Assembly: GCA_963666035.2 (NCBI GenBank)
Contig: CAXXJI010000007.1
Coordinates: 464,703 to 528,702, forward strand
Source: CALMFG01 sp963666035
GTDB taxonomy: Bacteria > Bacillota > Clostridia > Christensenellales > CALMFG01
Direction of reading: 5' to 3'
Length of the DNA stretch: 64,000 bases
Part shown: in pieces, positions 52,783-61,975 of the stretch
How the letters are laid out: each line of letters opens with the position of its first letter
Position numbering within the stretch: the stretch's first letter is position 1
Translations under genes and position numbers: made by a program
The notes under the pieces: model-generated
Told to the model about the DNA's origin: nothing
The model's input: the letters and a program-made list of their open reading frames with translations, nothing else
Database searches by the model: none

Positions 52783-54039
52783 ATGATGAAAAACAAATCG
52801 TTGATTTTTGCTATTGCCGGAACGGCATTGACGATTGCATTCTTCTTTACAGTTAATCGTCTGACGTCCGGGTCGCATCCGTGGTTTATCTATCCTGCAT
52901 TTGCCGCGCTGTGGTGGCCGCTTGGGGTTTGGGCAGCGAAAAACAAAGGCAAGCATCGCTTGGCGATATTCGGCAGTCTGCTCATCTCGGTATTTTTCAT
53001 TCTGGTCAATGCGCTGACTTCGCCTGGTTTCCCGTGGGCTGTTTTCATCGTCTTTACGGCGGCTTGGTGGCCGCTGGCACAGATTTTGTGCAGCAAAAAG
53101 CGCTATCGCCTGTTTGCCGTTCTAGGCAGTCTTTGGGTGTCCGTGTTTTTTGTCTGGCTGAATCTGACGACATCGCCGGGTTTTCTTTGGTTCATTTACC
53201 CTGTGTTTGGGGTATTGTGGTGGCCGCTGGCGGTTTTCTTTGCCGGTAAAAATCGCTGGAAATTGTTTTCGGTGATCGGTACGCTGATGATTATCGCCTT
53301 TTTTGCACTGATGAACTGGCAGGTCTCACCGCACACACTCTGGTTTATCTATCCTGCCTATGCCGCGGTATGGTGGCCGCTTAGCATGTATCTGGCAAAT
53401 AAAAAAACCATCAAGCTGTTTTCGGTGCTGATGAGCGTCTTGACTGTGGCTTTGCTTGCGGTGGTCAACCTACTCTATTCCCCACAGGTGCTCTGGTTTC
53501 CGTGGACGATCTTTTACTTCGCGTGGTGGCCGGTATGCCAGTGCTTAGGAACCAAAGCCAAGACGCTTACTTTTGCAGTTATCGGTGCTGTGGCTATCAT
53601 CGCCTATCATATCGTTGTTTATAGGGTTCTGACGCCGGGCGTGCATCCGTGGTATCTCTATATCATCCTGCCCGCGGTTTGGTGGCCGGTCACGATGGCG
53701 TTTAAGGAAAAGGCAGCAAGTCTGGGATTCCTCGGCATCAGTATGGTCGTTTTTATTCTCTACTATGGCGCGTTGAATTTGATATTCAGTCCGATATATT
53801 TTTGGAGCATCTATCTGCTCTATCCGGCGGCATGGGCTGTGATTGGCACATATTTTGGGAGAAAACACCGTTTCCTTGCGATGGCAGTGTGGGGGACGGT
53901 CATCACCATTGCTTTCTTTGCCATCGTCAATTATATCACAACGCCGCACCATATCTGGGCAGTCTATCCTATATTTGTGATTCTATTCTGGCCGCTTAGC
54001 CTTTATTTCTTTAAGCGAACGAACAAAAAAACAGTTTAA
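52783..54039 (+). CDS. Membrane protein made of eight WWP-type two-helix repeats
   Basis: 418 residues. It divides into eight units of about 50 residues, each with a hydrophobic helix (for example LFSVIGTLMIIAFFALMNW), a short SPxxLWFIYP-type loop, a second helix (AYAAVWWPLSMYLA) and a basic junction (NKK, GKN, KKR). Loop WF-I-YP and helix WWP are kept in most units; 16 helices in total. I know no named family with this repeat number. It is the third gene of the PadR operon; GTGAGG lies before the ATG (52783 or 52786 are equally possible starts). Confidence 0.8.
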   Translation: MMKNKSLIFAIAGTALTIAFFFTVNRLTSGSHPWFIYPAFAALWWPLGVWAAKNKGKHRLAIFGSLLISVFFILVNALTSPGFPWAVFIVFTAAWWPLAQILCSKKRYRLFAVLGSLWVSVFFVWLNLTTSPGFLWFIYPVFGVLWWPLAVFFAGKNRWKLFSVIGTLMIIAFFALMNWQVSPHTLWFIYPAYAAVWWPLSMYLANKKTIKLFSVLMSVLTVALLAVVNLLYSPQVLWFPWTIFYFAWWPVCQCLGTKAKTLTFAVIGAVAIIAYHIVVYRVLTPGVHPWYLYIILPAVWWPVTMAFKEKAASLGFLGISMVVFILYYGALNLIFSPIYFWSIYLLYPAAWAVIGTYFGRKHRFLAMAVWGTVITIAFFAIVNYITTPHHIWAVYPIFVILFWPLSLYFFKRTNKKTV

Positions 54040-54069
54040 ACACGGATGGCAAAATGTCTATTCAACTCA

Positions 54070-54103
54070 CAAAAACCTCTTGAATAAAAGGGAGGTTTTT
54101 TTG
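54070..54103 (+). terminator. Terminator of the PadR module
   Basis: AAAACCTC pairs with GAGGTTTT around a 12-base loop, with T beyond, 30 bases after the stop. Confidence 0.7.
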
Positions 54104-54146
54104 TGCAGAACAAAAAGAATATTTTTTGAACATCGCGCAGAAATGA

Positions 54147-54199
54147 TTGACAAATACAAAAATAAGAGTATAGTGTACTATAAGACACAGTACACTATA
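54147..54199 (+). promoter_or_regulatory. Promoter and inverted-repeat operator of the GntR/ABC module
   Basis: TTGACA (54147-54152) and TATAGT (54169-54174) are spaced 16 bases. TATAGTGTACT (54169-54179) and AGTACACTATA (54189-54199) form a perfect 11-bp inverted repeat with a 9-base spacer, overlapping the -10 box. Likely autoregulatory site of the GntR protein. Confidence 0.8.
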
Positions 54200-54237
54200 C
54201 ACAAATAACTGTGCGGAACGCGGAGAGGAGGATTTCA

Positions 54238-54615
54238 TTGTTATTAATCGATAAGCAATCCAATGTGCCGATCTATGAACAGATCGTCAAACAATTCGAA
54301 ACGCTCATCGTCAGCCGTGTGTTAAAGCCGGATGCGATGCTGCCGTCTGTCAGAAAACTTTCGGTAGAACTTTCGATTAATCCCAACACACTGCAAAAAG
54401 CCTACGCCGAGCTGGAGGAAAGAGGCATCTGTTATTCCGAGGCGGGACGCGGCCGGTTTGTTGCGGGCGATGCGCGGGAGATTCTTAAGCAGGACAAAAA
54501 CAAAAGTATCAAAAGACTTCAGGAAAGCGTCACCAGATTGGCGCTGATGGACGTCAGCCTGGAAGAGATTATGAACATGGTTCAAAACACTTTCGGGAAA
54601 GTGATGCAGAATTGA
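54238..54615 (+). CDS. GntR-family regulator, YtrA type
   Basis: About 125 residues: GntR wHTH NVPIYEQIVKQFETLIV, then LPSVRKLSVELSINPNTLQKAYAELEERG with the short YtrA-type C-terminal helices (MDVSLEEIMNMVQNTFGK). The AGGAGG site (54226-54231) lies inside the longer frame from GTG 54211, so TTG 54238 (spacing 6) is the start. It is followed by the ATPase and permease genes, the YtrA-YtrB-YtrC arrangement. Confidence 0.92.
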   Translation: MLLIDKQSNVPIYEQIVKQFETLIVSRVLKPDAMLPSVRKLSVELSINPNTLQKAYAELEERGICYSEAGRGRFVAGDAREILKQDKNKSIKRLQESVTRLALMDVSLEEIMNMVQNTFGKVMQN

Positions 54616-54638
54616 AAGGATAGAGAGAGGATTTACAT

Positions 54639-55562
54639 ATGATTGAGATTATAAACTTAACCAAACGTTTTGGTGCAACCTGTGCGCTGAGCGGACTGAA
54701 TATGCAAATCAGCGAAGGCGGTATCTTTGGTATCGTCGGCTCCAATGGGGCTGGGAAATCGACGCTGATGCGTTTGATCTGCGGCGTATATCAGCCGGAT
54801 ACCGGGGAAGCGGTGATCGATGACCAACCGGTCTTTGATTGCCCCAAAGCCAAGGAAAAATGTGTTTTTCTGTCGGATACGGTTTATTATCCGCTGGGAG
54901 CTAGTCTGAACAGTATGGCCAAAACTTACGCGGTGCATTATCCGAACTTCTCCTATGGAGATTATGAGGAGATGGTCAAGCGTTTCGGTCTGAACCCGAG
55001 CACATCGTTAAGCAATTTTTCCAAAGGTATGCAAAAGCAGGCGATGATTATTCTGGCGCTGGCATGCAACTGTAAATATACCGTTTTGGATGAAACACTG
55101 GATGGGCTTGATCCGGTGATGCGCGGCGTGGTGAAAAAGCGCATTTATGAGGCCGTGATGGACAAGAACGCGACGGTGATCATCACCTCCCATTCTTTGC
55201 GGGAGTTGGACGACACCTGTGATAATCTGGCCATGCTGCATGAGGGCAAGATCATCTACCAAAAAGATGTGCAGGACTTAAAGACCAGTCTTATCAAGGT
55301 TCAGGTGGCGTTCGATAAAGACTACAATATTAAAGAATTTTCAGGATTGGATGTTTTAAAATACAGCAAAAACGGTTCGGTCGCCAATTTGGTTGTTCGA
55401 GGAGACAGAGAAGAAATCAATGAAATGCTCAGAGCCAAGCGACCCATATTATTGGAGATCATTCCGCTGTCTTTGGAAGAGATTTTCACATATGAACTGC
55501 GAGAACGCGGCTATGCCTTTGACGATGTGATAGAAATGGAGGACGCGCCCGATGAAAAATAA
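54639..55562 (+). CDS. ABC transporter ATPase (YtrB-like)
   Basis: Walker A GSNGAGKST, signature LSNFSKGMQKQ (a degenerate LSGGQ), Walker B YTVLDETLDGLD, H-switch SHSLREL. 307 residues with a C-terminal extension of about 90 residues. It overlaps the permease gene by 11 bases, so expression is coupled. Export type; substrate unknown. Confidence 0.92.
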   Translation: MIEIINLTKRFGATCALSGLNMQISEGGIFGIVGSNGAGKSTLMRLICGVYQPDTGEAVIDDQPVFDCPKAKEKCVFLSDTVYYPLGASLNSMAKTYAVHYPNFSYGDYEEMVKRFGLNPSTSLSNFSKGMQKQAMIILALACNCKYTVLDETLDGLDPVMRGVVKKRIYEAVMDKNATVIITSHSLRELDDTCDNLAMLHEGKIIYQKDVQDLKTSLIKVQVAFDKDYNIKEFSGLDVLKYSKNGSVANLVVRGDREEINEMLRAKRPILLEIIPLSLEEIFTYELRERGYAFDDVIEMEDAPDEK

Positions 55563-57729
55563 ACTAAAAATATATCAAGTGACGCTGAAAAGACTTCTGA
55601 TTCCGGCAGTGATCATGGGGGCCCTGCTGGCCATATCCACGGTATTGTATTTGAGCGGTCGGATCAGAGAAGTGCAATACTATGGATACGGGACTTTTTT
55701 CCGCGGTAGACCTACGTCTTTTGCCATGGCGCCCGGGTTGCCTGTGTTCATGATTCTGGGTGCGGCCGTGATGACCTATATGGCTTTCAGCTACTTAAAC
55801 AAAAGAAACGCGAGTGACTTTTATCATGCTTTGCCATATACGCGTGTGGAAAATGTGGTGATGCGCTTCTTGGCGGTGATGACCTATCAGATTGGCATTA
55901 TTCTTCTGACCCTGCTGGTATCATTCATGGTATTGGTATCGTCAGGTACGCCTTTCACGTTGAGCTTTTATCCCTTGCTGCTTTGCGGTTACGCGGCGGG
56001 TTCGCTGCTGGTGGCGGGAGCAGTGCTGATGGCGATGAGCGTGACAGGGACTCTTGCGGCAAATGTGCTGGTTTCAGGCCTCGTCCTGTTTTTACCGAGA
56101 ATGATTCTGTTCATCCTGGGTCAGTCGGTGATTTCGCTGACCAGTCAGCGGATTTTGCTGGCACACAGCGGTATCTTTTTAAATCCGGCATATAATCTTG
56201 TGACGGGCTCACTGCTGGATATCTCAAGGCTGTGGGAGTATTACGGCATCTCTGAAACGCTGGTTAACCCAGGCAGCATTATTTATACGGCGATTTTAGG
56301 TGCGGTATATTTTGGGCTTGCGGTATGGCTGATGAAAAAAAGAAAATCTGAACTGGCGGGCCGCGGAGCGGTCAATCCTGCATGGGAATGCATTTTCGGT
56401 GCTTTAGCCAGTCTTCCGATTCTGCTGGTTGGCATCAACTATTATCTGGGCGGTACATATAGAACAATGACATATCAGTCAACGATGACCATACTGATTG
56501 TCCTTGCCATTGCGCTTGTGGTATATTTGATTATTGCGTATATGATGAGCACCCGATGGAAAATGGTACTCAAATCATTGCCATTGTTTGCAGCGGCGAT
56601 TGTGATTGCAATCGGAGTGATGCTGGGAGCGAATCTCACTGCGGACTCGATGGCGACTAAATTACCGGCACGGGATAAAATCACTTCGATCAGTATCGAT
56701 GAGGAAACATATGGTGCCTATCGAAAAAATGCGGTCGGGAACTATAATACATTGCTTGCAAAACAGGTGAAATTCACCGATCCGGAAGTCGTTGATCGGT
56801 TCTATGAAGTGCTTAAAGACAACAATGAAGATTGGCAGAAGCAGCGTGATGGTATGGATATCGGCTATGTTGAAAGCACAACCGTACTTTGCGAGTACAA
56901 ATTAAAGAGCGGCAAAAGCCTGTACAGAAATATCAGCATCAAGGTAACCGATATTGCGGATATGAAAAAACTGTTGCTGGAAAACGAGGCGTACTATAAT
57001 GCTTATACGGCTTTGGCTGAAGACTGCGATGTTTACTATTATGATGAAGATGTGAAGGATCTGTATCTGATGACCTGGGAAGCGTATAAAGATGAGTTTA
57101 ACAGTTTATCTGAGCGCGGGAAGCTAAACCTCAACCTGAAAAACATTTATACAGGAATCATCGGGTATAGCCGATACGGCAGCAATGCCAGCAACCGAGA
57201 TGTGTTCAGCACCATGGTATACGGGGAGCTTGGCAGCAACGCCTACACCCAGTATATTACGGTTTCCTACGATACACCCAAAACAGCCGATTTCTATATG
57301 GAAAAAGTGAACGATCGTGTAGAGGGGAAACTGGATGAGCTGCTGAAGCGCGGTTTGGATGGACAGCAAGGTGTCATTTTCGACTTATCCTTTGTGGCGT
57401 ATGGTGAAACCGGAGATGGTTCGGTTAATATGTTCTACAATTCGGATATGCTCAAAGAGGATAAAGCGCAGATTCCTGACGCGATCTCCGAAGAACAGAT
57501 GGATGAGTTGGTCACAATGATTCTTGGGAAAGATATCACAGCGGTTTCAGTGACTCAGCCATATATGCGGCTTCAGTTCAGCTTTTATGGACAATATATG
57601 AATGAAAGCGAAAACTACGAAGTATATATTCCGTTAAGCAGTGAGGACATTGATATCCTGACCGGTTTTGTTAAACAAAACCGGGGCGGGATGTCCGAGA
57701 GTGATTGGCTGGAAAGTACAGGCTACTAA
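55552..57729 (+). CDS. ABC transporter permease with extracellular domain (DUF6449-like)
   Basis: 725 residues. An N-terminal block of about 6-8 helices (PAVIMGALLAISTVL..., up to about residue 365) is followed by a large C-terminal extracellular domain with the pattern ITSISIDEETYGAYR, TVLCEYKLKSGKSLYRNISI and YEVYIPLSSEDID. This layout fits DUF6449 permeases. With the GntR and ATPase genes it forms an efflux or stress-response module. A terminator follows. Confidence 0.8.
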   Translation: MKNKLKIYQVTLKRLLIPAVIMGALLAISTVLYLSGRIREVQYYGYGTFFRGRPTSFAMAPGLPVFMILGAAVMTYMAFSYLNKRNASDFYHALPYTRVENVVMRFLAVMTYQIGIILLTLLVSFMVLVSSGTPFTLSFYPLLLCGYAAGSLLVAGAVLMAMSVTGTLAANVLVSGLVLFLPRMILFILGQSVISLTSQRILLAHSGIFLNPAYNLVTGSLLDISRLWEYYGISETLVNPGSIIYTAILGAVYFGLAVWLMKKRKSELAGRGAVNPAWECIFGALASLPILLVGINYYLGGTYRTMTYQSTMTILIVLAIALVVYLIIAYMMSTRWKMVLKSLPLFAAAIVIAIGVMLGANLTADSMATKLPARDKITSISIDEETYGAYRKNAVGNYNTLLAKQVKFTDPEVVDRFYEVLKDNNEDWQKQRDGMDIGYVESTTVLCEYKLKSGKSLYRNISIKVTDIADMKKLLLENEAYYNAYTALAEDCDVYYYDEDVKDLYLMTWEAYKDEFNSLSERGKLNLNLKNIYTGIIGYSRYGSNASNRDVFSTMVYGELGSNAYTQYITVSYDTPKTADFYMEKVNDRVEGKLDELLKRGLDGQQGVIFDLSFVAYGETGDGSVNMFYNSDMLKEDKAQIPDAISEEQMDELVTMILGKDITAVSVTQPYMRLQFSFYGQYMNESENYEVYIPLSSEDIDILTGFVKQNRGGMSESDWLESTGY

Positions 57730-57731
57730 GA

Positions 57732-57766
57732 AAAAAACCGGCGGCTGAAAAGACGCCGGTTTTTTG
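57732..57766 (+). terminator. Terminator of the GntR/ABC module
   Basis: AAAACCGGCG pairs with CGCCGGTTTT around loop GCTGAAAAGA, with further T, 3 bases after the stop. Confidence 0.85.
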
Positions 57767-57873
57767 TTTCAAAGAAAAGAATCATTCCAAATGGAAAAGA
57801 AGAAAGAGGGATACAAGCATACTGGTTTTAAAAGAAGAGAGCATAATCTCACCTAGAAAAAGTAATGGATTGA

Positions 57874-57882
57874 TGGTATAAT
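57874..57882 (+). promoter_or_regulatory. Extended -10 promoter of the polysaccharide cluster
   Basis: TGG followed by TATAAT (57877-57882) gives an extended -10 element about 29 bases before the first gene. The -35 region is poor. Possible start of the transcript for 57911 onward. Confidence 0.5.
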
Positions 57883-57910
57883 TTCTCATGATAATTTTTT
57901 TGGAGAAATG

Positions 57911-59014
57911 ATGAAGATAATAATAATCTCCCCGAAGAATCGAACCGTTTATAACTTCCGGGGAGAGCTGATTAAAGATTTTGTAAAGCAGGGTGACACG
58001 GTGATCGTGACCGGCCCTAATGATATTGACCAGGATAGGATTGAAGCGCTGGGCGCCGAGTTTAAAATCATCCCTTTGGAGAAAAACGGCATCAATCCGA
58101 TTCATGATATCCGCTACTACTTCCGGCTGAAAAAGCTGATAAAAGCAGAAAAGCCGGATATCACTTTCGGGTACACGATTAAACCGAACATCTATGGGGC
58201 GATGGCCGCCAAACACGGCGGCGCAAAACGCATTGTCTCCATGGTGACGGGGGCGGGATATCTGTTTATCGCGGAGACGCTAAAAGCCAAACTCTTGCGC
58301 TTAATGGCGATGGTCCTGTACCGCAGAGGCTTTGCCGCGGCAGACAAAGTGATTTTTCAGAATCCGGATGACCAGCAGGAGTTTATTGCACACAGGCTTT
58401 TGAAAGCTGAAAAGACATGTTTAGTCAATGGATCGGGTGTCAATATGCAGCATTTTGTGCCCGCGCCTCTGCCACGGACAACGACTTTTTTTATGTTATC
58501 CCGCATCATGAAATCCAAAGGGGTTTTAGAGTATCTGGCGGCGGCGGAGAAGGCAAAAGCGCGCTGCCCGGAGGCATCTTTTTTGCTGTTGGGTGCGTTT
58601 GAGGATATTCAGGATTCAATCAAAAAAGAATTTGTGCAGCGTTATATCAATACTGGGGTCATCGCGTATTACGGCGAGACCGACGACGTACGCGCGTATT
58701 ATAACAAATGCAGTGTCTTTGTACTGCCGTCCTACCGCGAAGGCACACCCAGAACGGTTTTGGAGGCCATGGCGATGAAACGGCCGGTAATCACTACGGA
58801 TGTTCCCGGATGCCGAGGCACGGTAGAGGAAGGGATCAGCGGGTTTTTGGTGCCGAAAGGTGATGCGGATGCGCTGGCTGAGAAGATGATCTGGTTTGCC
58901 GAGCATCCGGAGAAAATAGAACCGATGGGCGAGGCGGCATATCGGCTTTGCCAAGAAAAGTATGATGTAAACAAGGTCAATCAGGATATGATGAAAATCC
59001 TGACTGGCAGATAA
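57911..59014 (+). CDS. GT4-family glycosyltransferase
   Basis: About 367 residues, GT-B fold. N-terminal loop KIIIISPKNRTVYNFRGEL, C-terminal donor site with EGTPRTVLEAMAMKRPVITTDVPGC, the E-x7-E motif of retaining GT4 enzymes. It resembles transferases that add the second sugar on undecaprenyl diphosphate carriers (PglA type). ATG 57911 is preferred for its distance from GGAG (57902-57905). It begins the surface polysaccharide cluster and is followed 17 bases later by an epimerase gene. Confidence 0.88.
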   Translation: MKIIIISPKNRTVYNFRGELIKDFVKQGDTVIVTGPNDIDQDRIEALGAEFKIIPLEKNGINPIHDIRYYFRLKKLIKAEKPDITFGYTIKPNIYGAMAAKHGGAKRIVSMVTGAGYLFIAETLKAKLLRLMAMVLYRRGFAAADKVIFQNPDDQQEFIAHRLLKAEKTCLVNGSGVNMQHFVPAPLPRTTTFFMLSRIMKSKGVLEYLAAAEKAKARCPEASFLLLGAFEDIQDSIKKEFVQRYINTGVIAYYGETDDVRAYYNKCSVFVLPSYREGTPRTVLEAMAMKRPVITTDVPGCRGTVEEGISGFLVPKGDADALAEKMIWFAEHPEKIEPMGEAAYRLCQEKYDVNKVNQDMMKILTGR

Positions 59015-59031
59015 AAAAACTTGGGGGACAT

Positions 59032-60007
59032 ATGGGATACAGCGAGATCGTTTTTGAAAAAGACACACAATTTCTGGTCACTGGCGCGGCCGGTTTTATC
59101 GGCTCCAATCTGGTCGAGGTATTGCTTGCCAAAGGCTATCATGTGCGTGCACTGGATAATTTTTCGACCGGGAAAAGGGAGAATATCGCGCTTTTTACCG
59201 GCAATAAGAATTTTGAGTTTATCGAAGGGGATACGCGCGATTTTGAAACCTGCCTTAAAGCCTGTGAGGGGGTCGATTTTGTACTGCATCAGGCGGCTTG
59301 GGGCAGTGTGCCCCGAAGCATTGAAATGCCGCTTTTGTATCAGGATATCAACATCAAGGGCATTGTAAACATGCTGGAAGCGGCGCGGCAGAGCGGCGTT
59401 AAAAAGTTCGTTTACGCCTCCAGCTCCTCAGTCTATGGGGACGAAGCGACACTGCCTAAACAAGAGGGGCGGGAGGGGAATTTGTTGTCGCCCTATGCAG
59501 TGACCAAAATGGTTAACGAGGAATATGGAAAGATATATCACCGCGTATATGGTTTAAACACCTACGGGCTTCGGTATTTTAATGTGTTTGGTAAACGGCA
59601 GGACCCCGAGGGGGCTTATGCCGCGGTCATCCCGAGATTTATCAAGATGCTGCTGGCCGAAGAAACCCCCACCATCAACGGCGATGGTCTGCAGAGCCGA
59701 GATTTCACCTATATTGAAAACGTGGTAGAGGCTAACCTGAAAGCCTGTGCGGCAGGCGAAGATGCGGCGGGCAAGGTGTTTAACATCGCATACGGCGGCA
59801 GAGAAACGCTGATCGATATTTATAACGCACTGTGTGAGGCGCTGGGCAAGGACATTAAACCGAATTTTGGTCCAGGACCGTGCAGGGGACATCAAACACA
59901 GCAACGCGGATATCTCGCTGGCCAAGCAATGGCTGGGGTACAGCCCGGAGTATGACTTTAAGTCGGGACTGAAACTTGCAATTGACTGGTACAAAGAAAA
60001 TCTGTAG
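59032..60007 (+). pseudogene. NAD-dependent sugar epimerase, frameshifted near its C-terminus
   Basis: TGAAGFIGS (NAD loop), YASSSSVYG with SPYAVTK (catalytic Ser and YxxxK) and NVFGKRQDP are intact, typical of WbpP/GalE-like UDP-GlcNAc or UDP-Glc C4-epimerases. The original frame ends with a nonsense tail PGPCRGHQTQQRG at 59955. The +1 frame from 59876 reads DRAGDIKHSNADISLAKQ to WYKENL and stop at 60007, the normal family end. One extra base near 59875 explains it. It would supply a precursor sugar for the cluster. Confidence 0.85.
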
Positions 60008-60087
60008 CAAGGTCAAGCGCCCAAAACATTTGGGCACGGCATCGGCGGATGCCCCAAAACCTTTTTGGACGGAAGGCAAAAAAACCG

Positions 60088-61974
60088 ATGTGTGGAATTA
60101 ACGGATACTATCAATTTGAGCATATCAAGAACAAAGCTGAACTTGAGACCATCGTCCTTCAGATGAATGCGGCGATCGTCCACCGCGGGCCGGACGAAGC
60201 CGGTACATATGTGGATTCCGGTGCGGCTTTTTCCATGTGCCGCTTGTCTATCATCGGTCTTGCCGATGGTAAACAGCCGATTTTCAATGAAGACAAGAGT
60301 TTGATGATCGTTTTCAACGGCGAAATTTATAATTATAAAAGCCTGAAAAACGAATTGACTGGCAAGGGGCATGCTTTTTATACCCATTCGGACACCGAAG
60401 TGGTTTTGCATCTTTACGAAGAATATGGCACACAGGCGTTTGATAGGTTGATCGGTATGTTTGCAGTCGCTATATACCATATCAAAGAAAAGAAGCTGGT
60501 GCTGGCCAGAGACCGCGCGGGTGAAAAACCGCTGCATTACTACATGGACGAAAGACGCTTTGTGTTCAGCTCGGAGCTGAAAGGGCTTTTCAGCGGTACG
60601 GATTTGCCGAAAGTTATTGATCAGGCGGCTCTTTCGCAGTATCTACAGCTGACCTATATCCCCGCACCGCGCACGATTTATCAAAACGTATATAAATTGC
60701 CGGCGGCATCGTATATGGAAGTGGACAGCAGGGGGAACTTTTCCATCGCGCCTTACTGGCAGCTGACCTATGACCGTGGTGCGCTTATCAGCGATTATGA
60801 TGAATGCAAGAAACAGCTTCGTGAACGGTTGTTTGAAGCGGTGGAAGGGTGTATGGTGGCGGATGTGCCGGTCGGTGCTTTTTTAAGCGGCGGGATTGAC
60901 TCATCCATCATGGTGGGCATCATGTCCCGTTTGACTCCGAATAAAATCAGTACATTCACCATCGGCTATAAGGAAAAGCAGTTCGACGAAAGTGGGCTGG
61001 CCGAGATCACGGCTAAGCTGAATCAAACACAGCACCACACGCTGTATTTGGACTATAACGATGCGTTTGAAGCGTTGGATTCGATCTTAAGCAATATGGA
61101 TGAACCGTTTGCCGACTCGTCTGCGATCCCTACCTATATGGTCTCCAAGTTCGCGGCGCAGCATGTCAAAACCGTCATCACGGGAGACGGGGGTGATGAG
61201 TTGTTTGCAGGGTATCAGAAATACCTGATCGGGCACTATGCCGGTCTGCTCAAAAAAATGCCCGCCTTTTTCACCGACGGTATATTGAGAAAAATCGTCT
61301 ATGCATTGCCTGATAAAACGTCGCTGACCCGAAAGATGCGAAAAGTGGTGGACAATGTCCACAAAACCACATTTGAACAGCGAAGGAATCTGATCTGTCT
61401 TGGGTTTAAAAACGATGAATTGGCGGCTTTGCTGAAAAAAAATCGAAACGCGGCGGGCGCGCTGGATTTTATCAAGGACTATTATGATACGTTTGCGGAC
61501 ACTGCCGACGAAATATCCCGAGCACAATACACCGACTTTAAGCTGGTGCTGGAGGGAGATATGTTCCCCAAGGTGGATCGGATGAGCATGCTGAATTCGC
61601 TGGAAACACGCACCCCTCTTGTCAGCCGCGGCGTAGCCGAACTGGCGGCCAGAATTCCTTCCGAATATAAGATTAAGCGGACGGACACCAAGATTATACT
61701 CAAAGATACTTTTAAGGATCTGGTGGCGCCCGAAGTGCTGGCGGGCAAAAAGCACGGTTTTTCTGTTCCCATCGGCAAATGGCTGGCGGGCCCGCTGAAA
61801 AGTGAATTGGATGCGCTGACGCATCGCGATTTTATCCGAGCGCAAGGGTTGTTTGACGGTGAATATATTGACTCAGTCATCGGCGAGCATATGGCGGGCA
61901 GGCGGAACCGATTCAGTGAGATATGGCTTTTATTTGTCTTCCAAAACTGGTATCAGCGGAATATGGGTGTGTAA
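60088..61974 (+). CDS. asnB: Asparagine synthase-like amidotransferase, surface polysaccharide type
   Basis: About 628 residues. Start at ATG 60088 places Cys as residue 2 (MCGINGYYQF), the glutaminase nucleophile. The N-terminal GATase II domain (NAAIVHRGPDEAG, FNGEIYNYKSL) and C-terminal synthetase with the PP-loop GAFLSGGIDSSIM follow. Such AsnB copies in polysaccharide clusters often amidate uronic acids on surface glycans. The stop TAA is one base before the ATG of the next gene. The upstream frame from 60049 adds no motif. Confidence 0.9.
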   Translation: MCGINGYYQFEHIKNKAELETIVLQMNAAIVHRGPDEAGTYVDSGAAFSMCRLSIIGLADGKQPIFNEDKSLMIVFNGEIYNYKSLKNELTGKGHAFYTHSDTEVVLHLYEEYGTQAFDRLIGMFAVAIYHIKEKKLVLARDRAGEKPLHYYMDERRFVFSSELKGLFSGTDLPKVIDQAALSQYLQLTYIPAPRTIYQNVYKLPAASYMEVDSRGNFSIAPYWQLTYDRGALISDYDECKKQLRERLFEAVEGCMVADVPVGAFLSGGIDSSIMVGIMSRLTPNKISTFTIGYKEKQFDESGLAEITAKLNQTQHHTLYLDYNDAFEALDSILSNMDEPFADSSAIPTYMVSKFAAQHVKTVITGDGGDELFAGYQKYLIGHYAGLLKKMPAFFTDGILRKIVYALPDKTSLTRKMRKVVDNVHKTTFEQRRNLICLGFKNDELAALLKKNRNAAGALDFIKDYYDTFADTADEISRAQYTDFKLVLEGDMFPKVDRMSMLNSLETRTPLVSRGVAELAARIPSEYKIKRTDTKIILKDTFKDLVAPEVLAGKKHGFSVPIGKWLAGPLKSELDALTHRDFIRAQGLFDGEYIDSVIGEHMAGRRNRFSEIWLLFVFQNWYQRNMGV

Positions 61975-61975
61975 G

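Noticed and set aside
61087..61845. A 252-residue minus-strand frame inside asnB
   Set aside because: Antisense shadow of a strongly conserved gene; no start signal and no domain.
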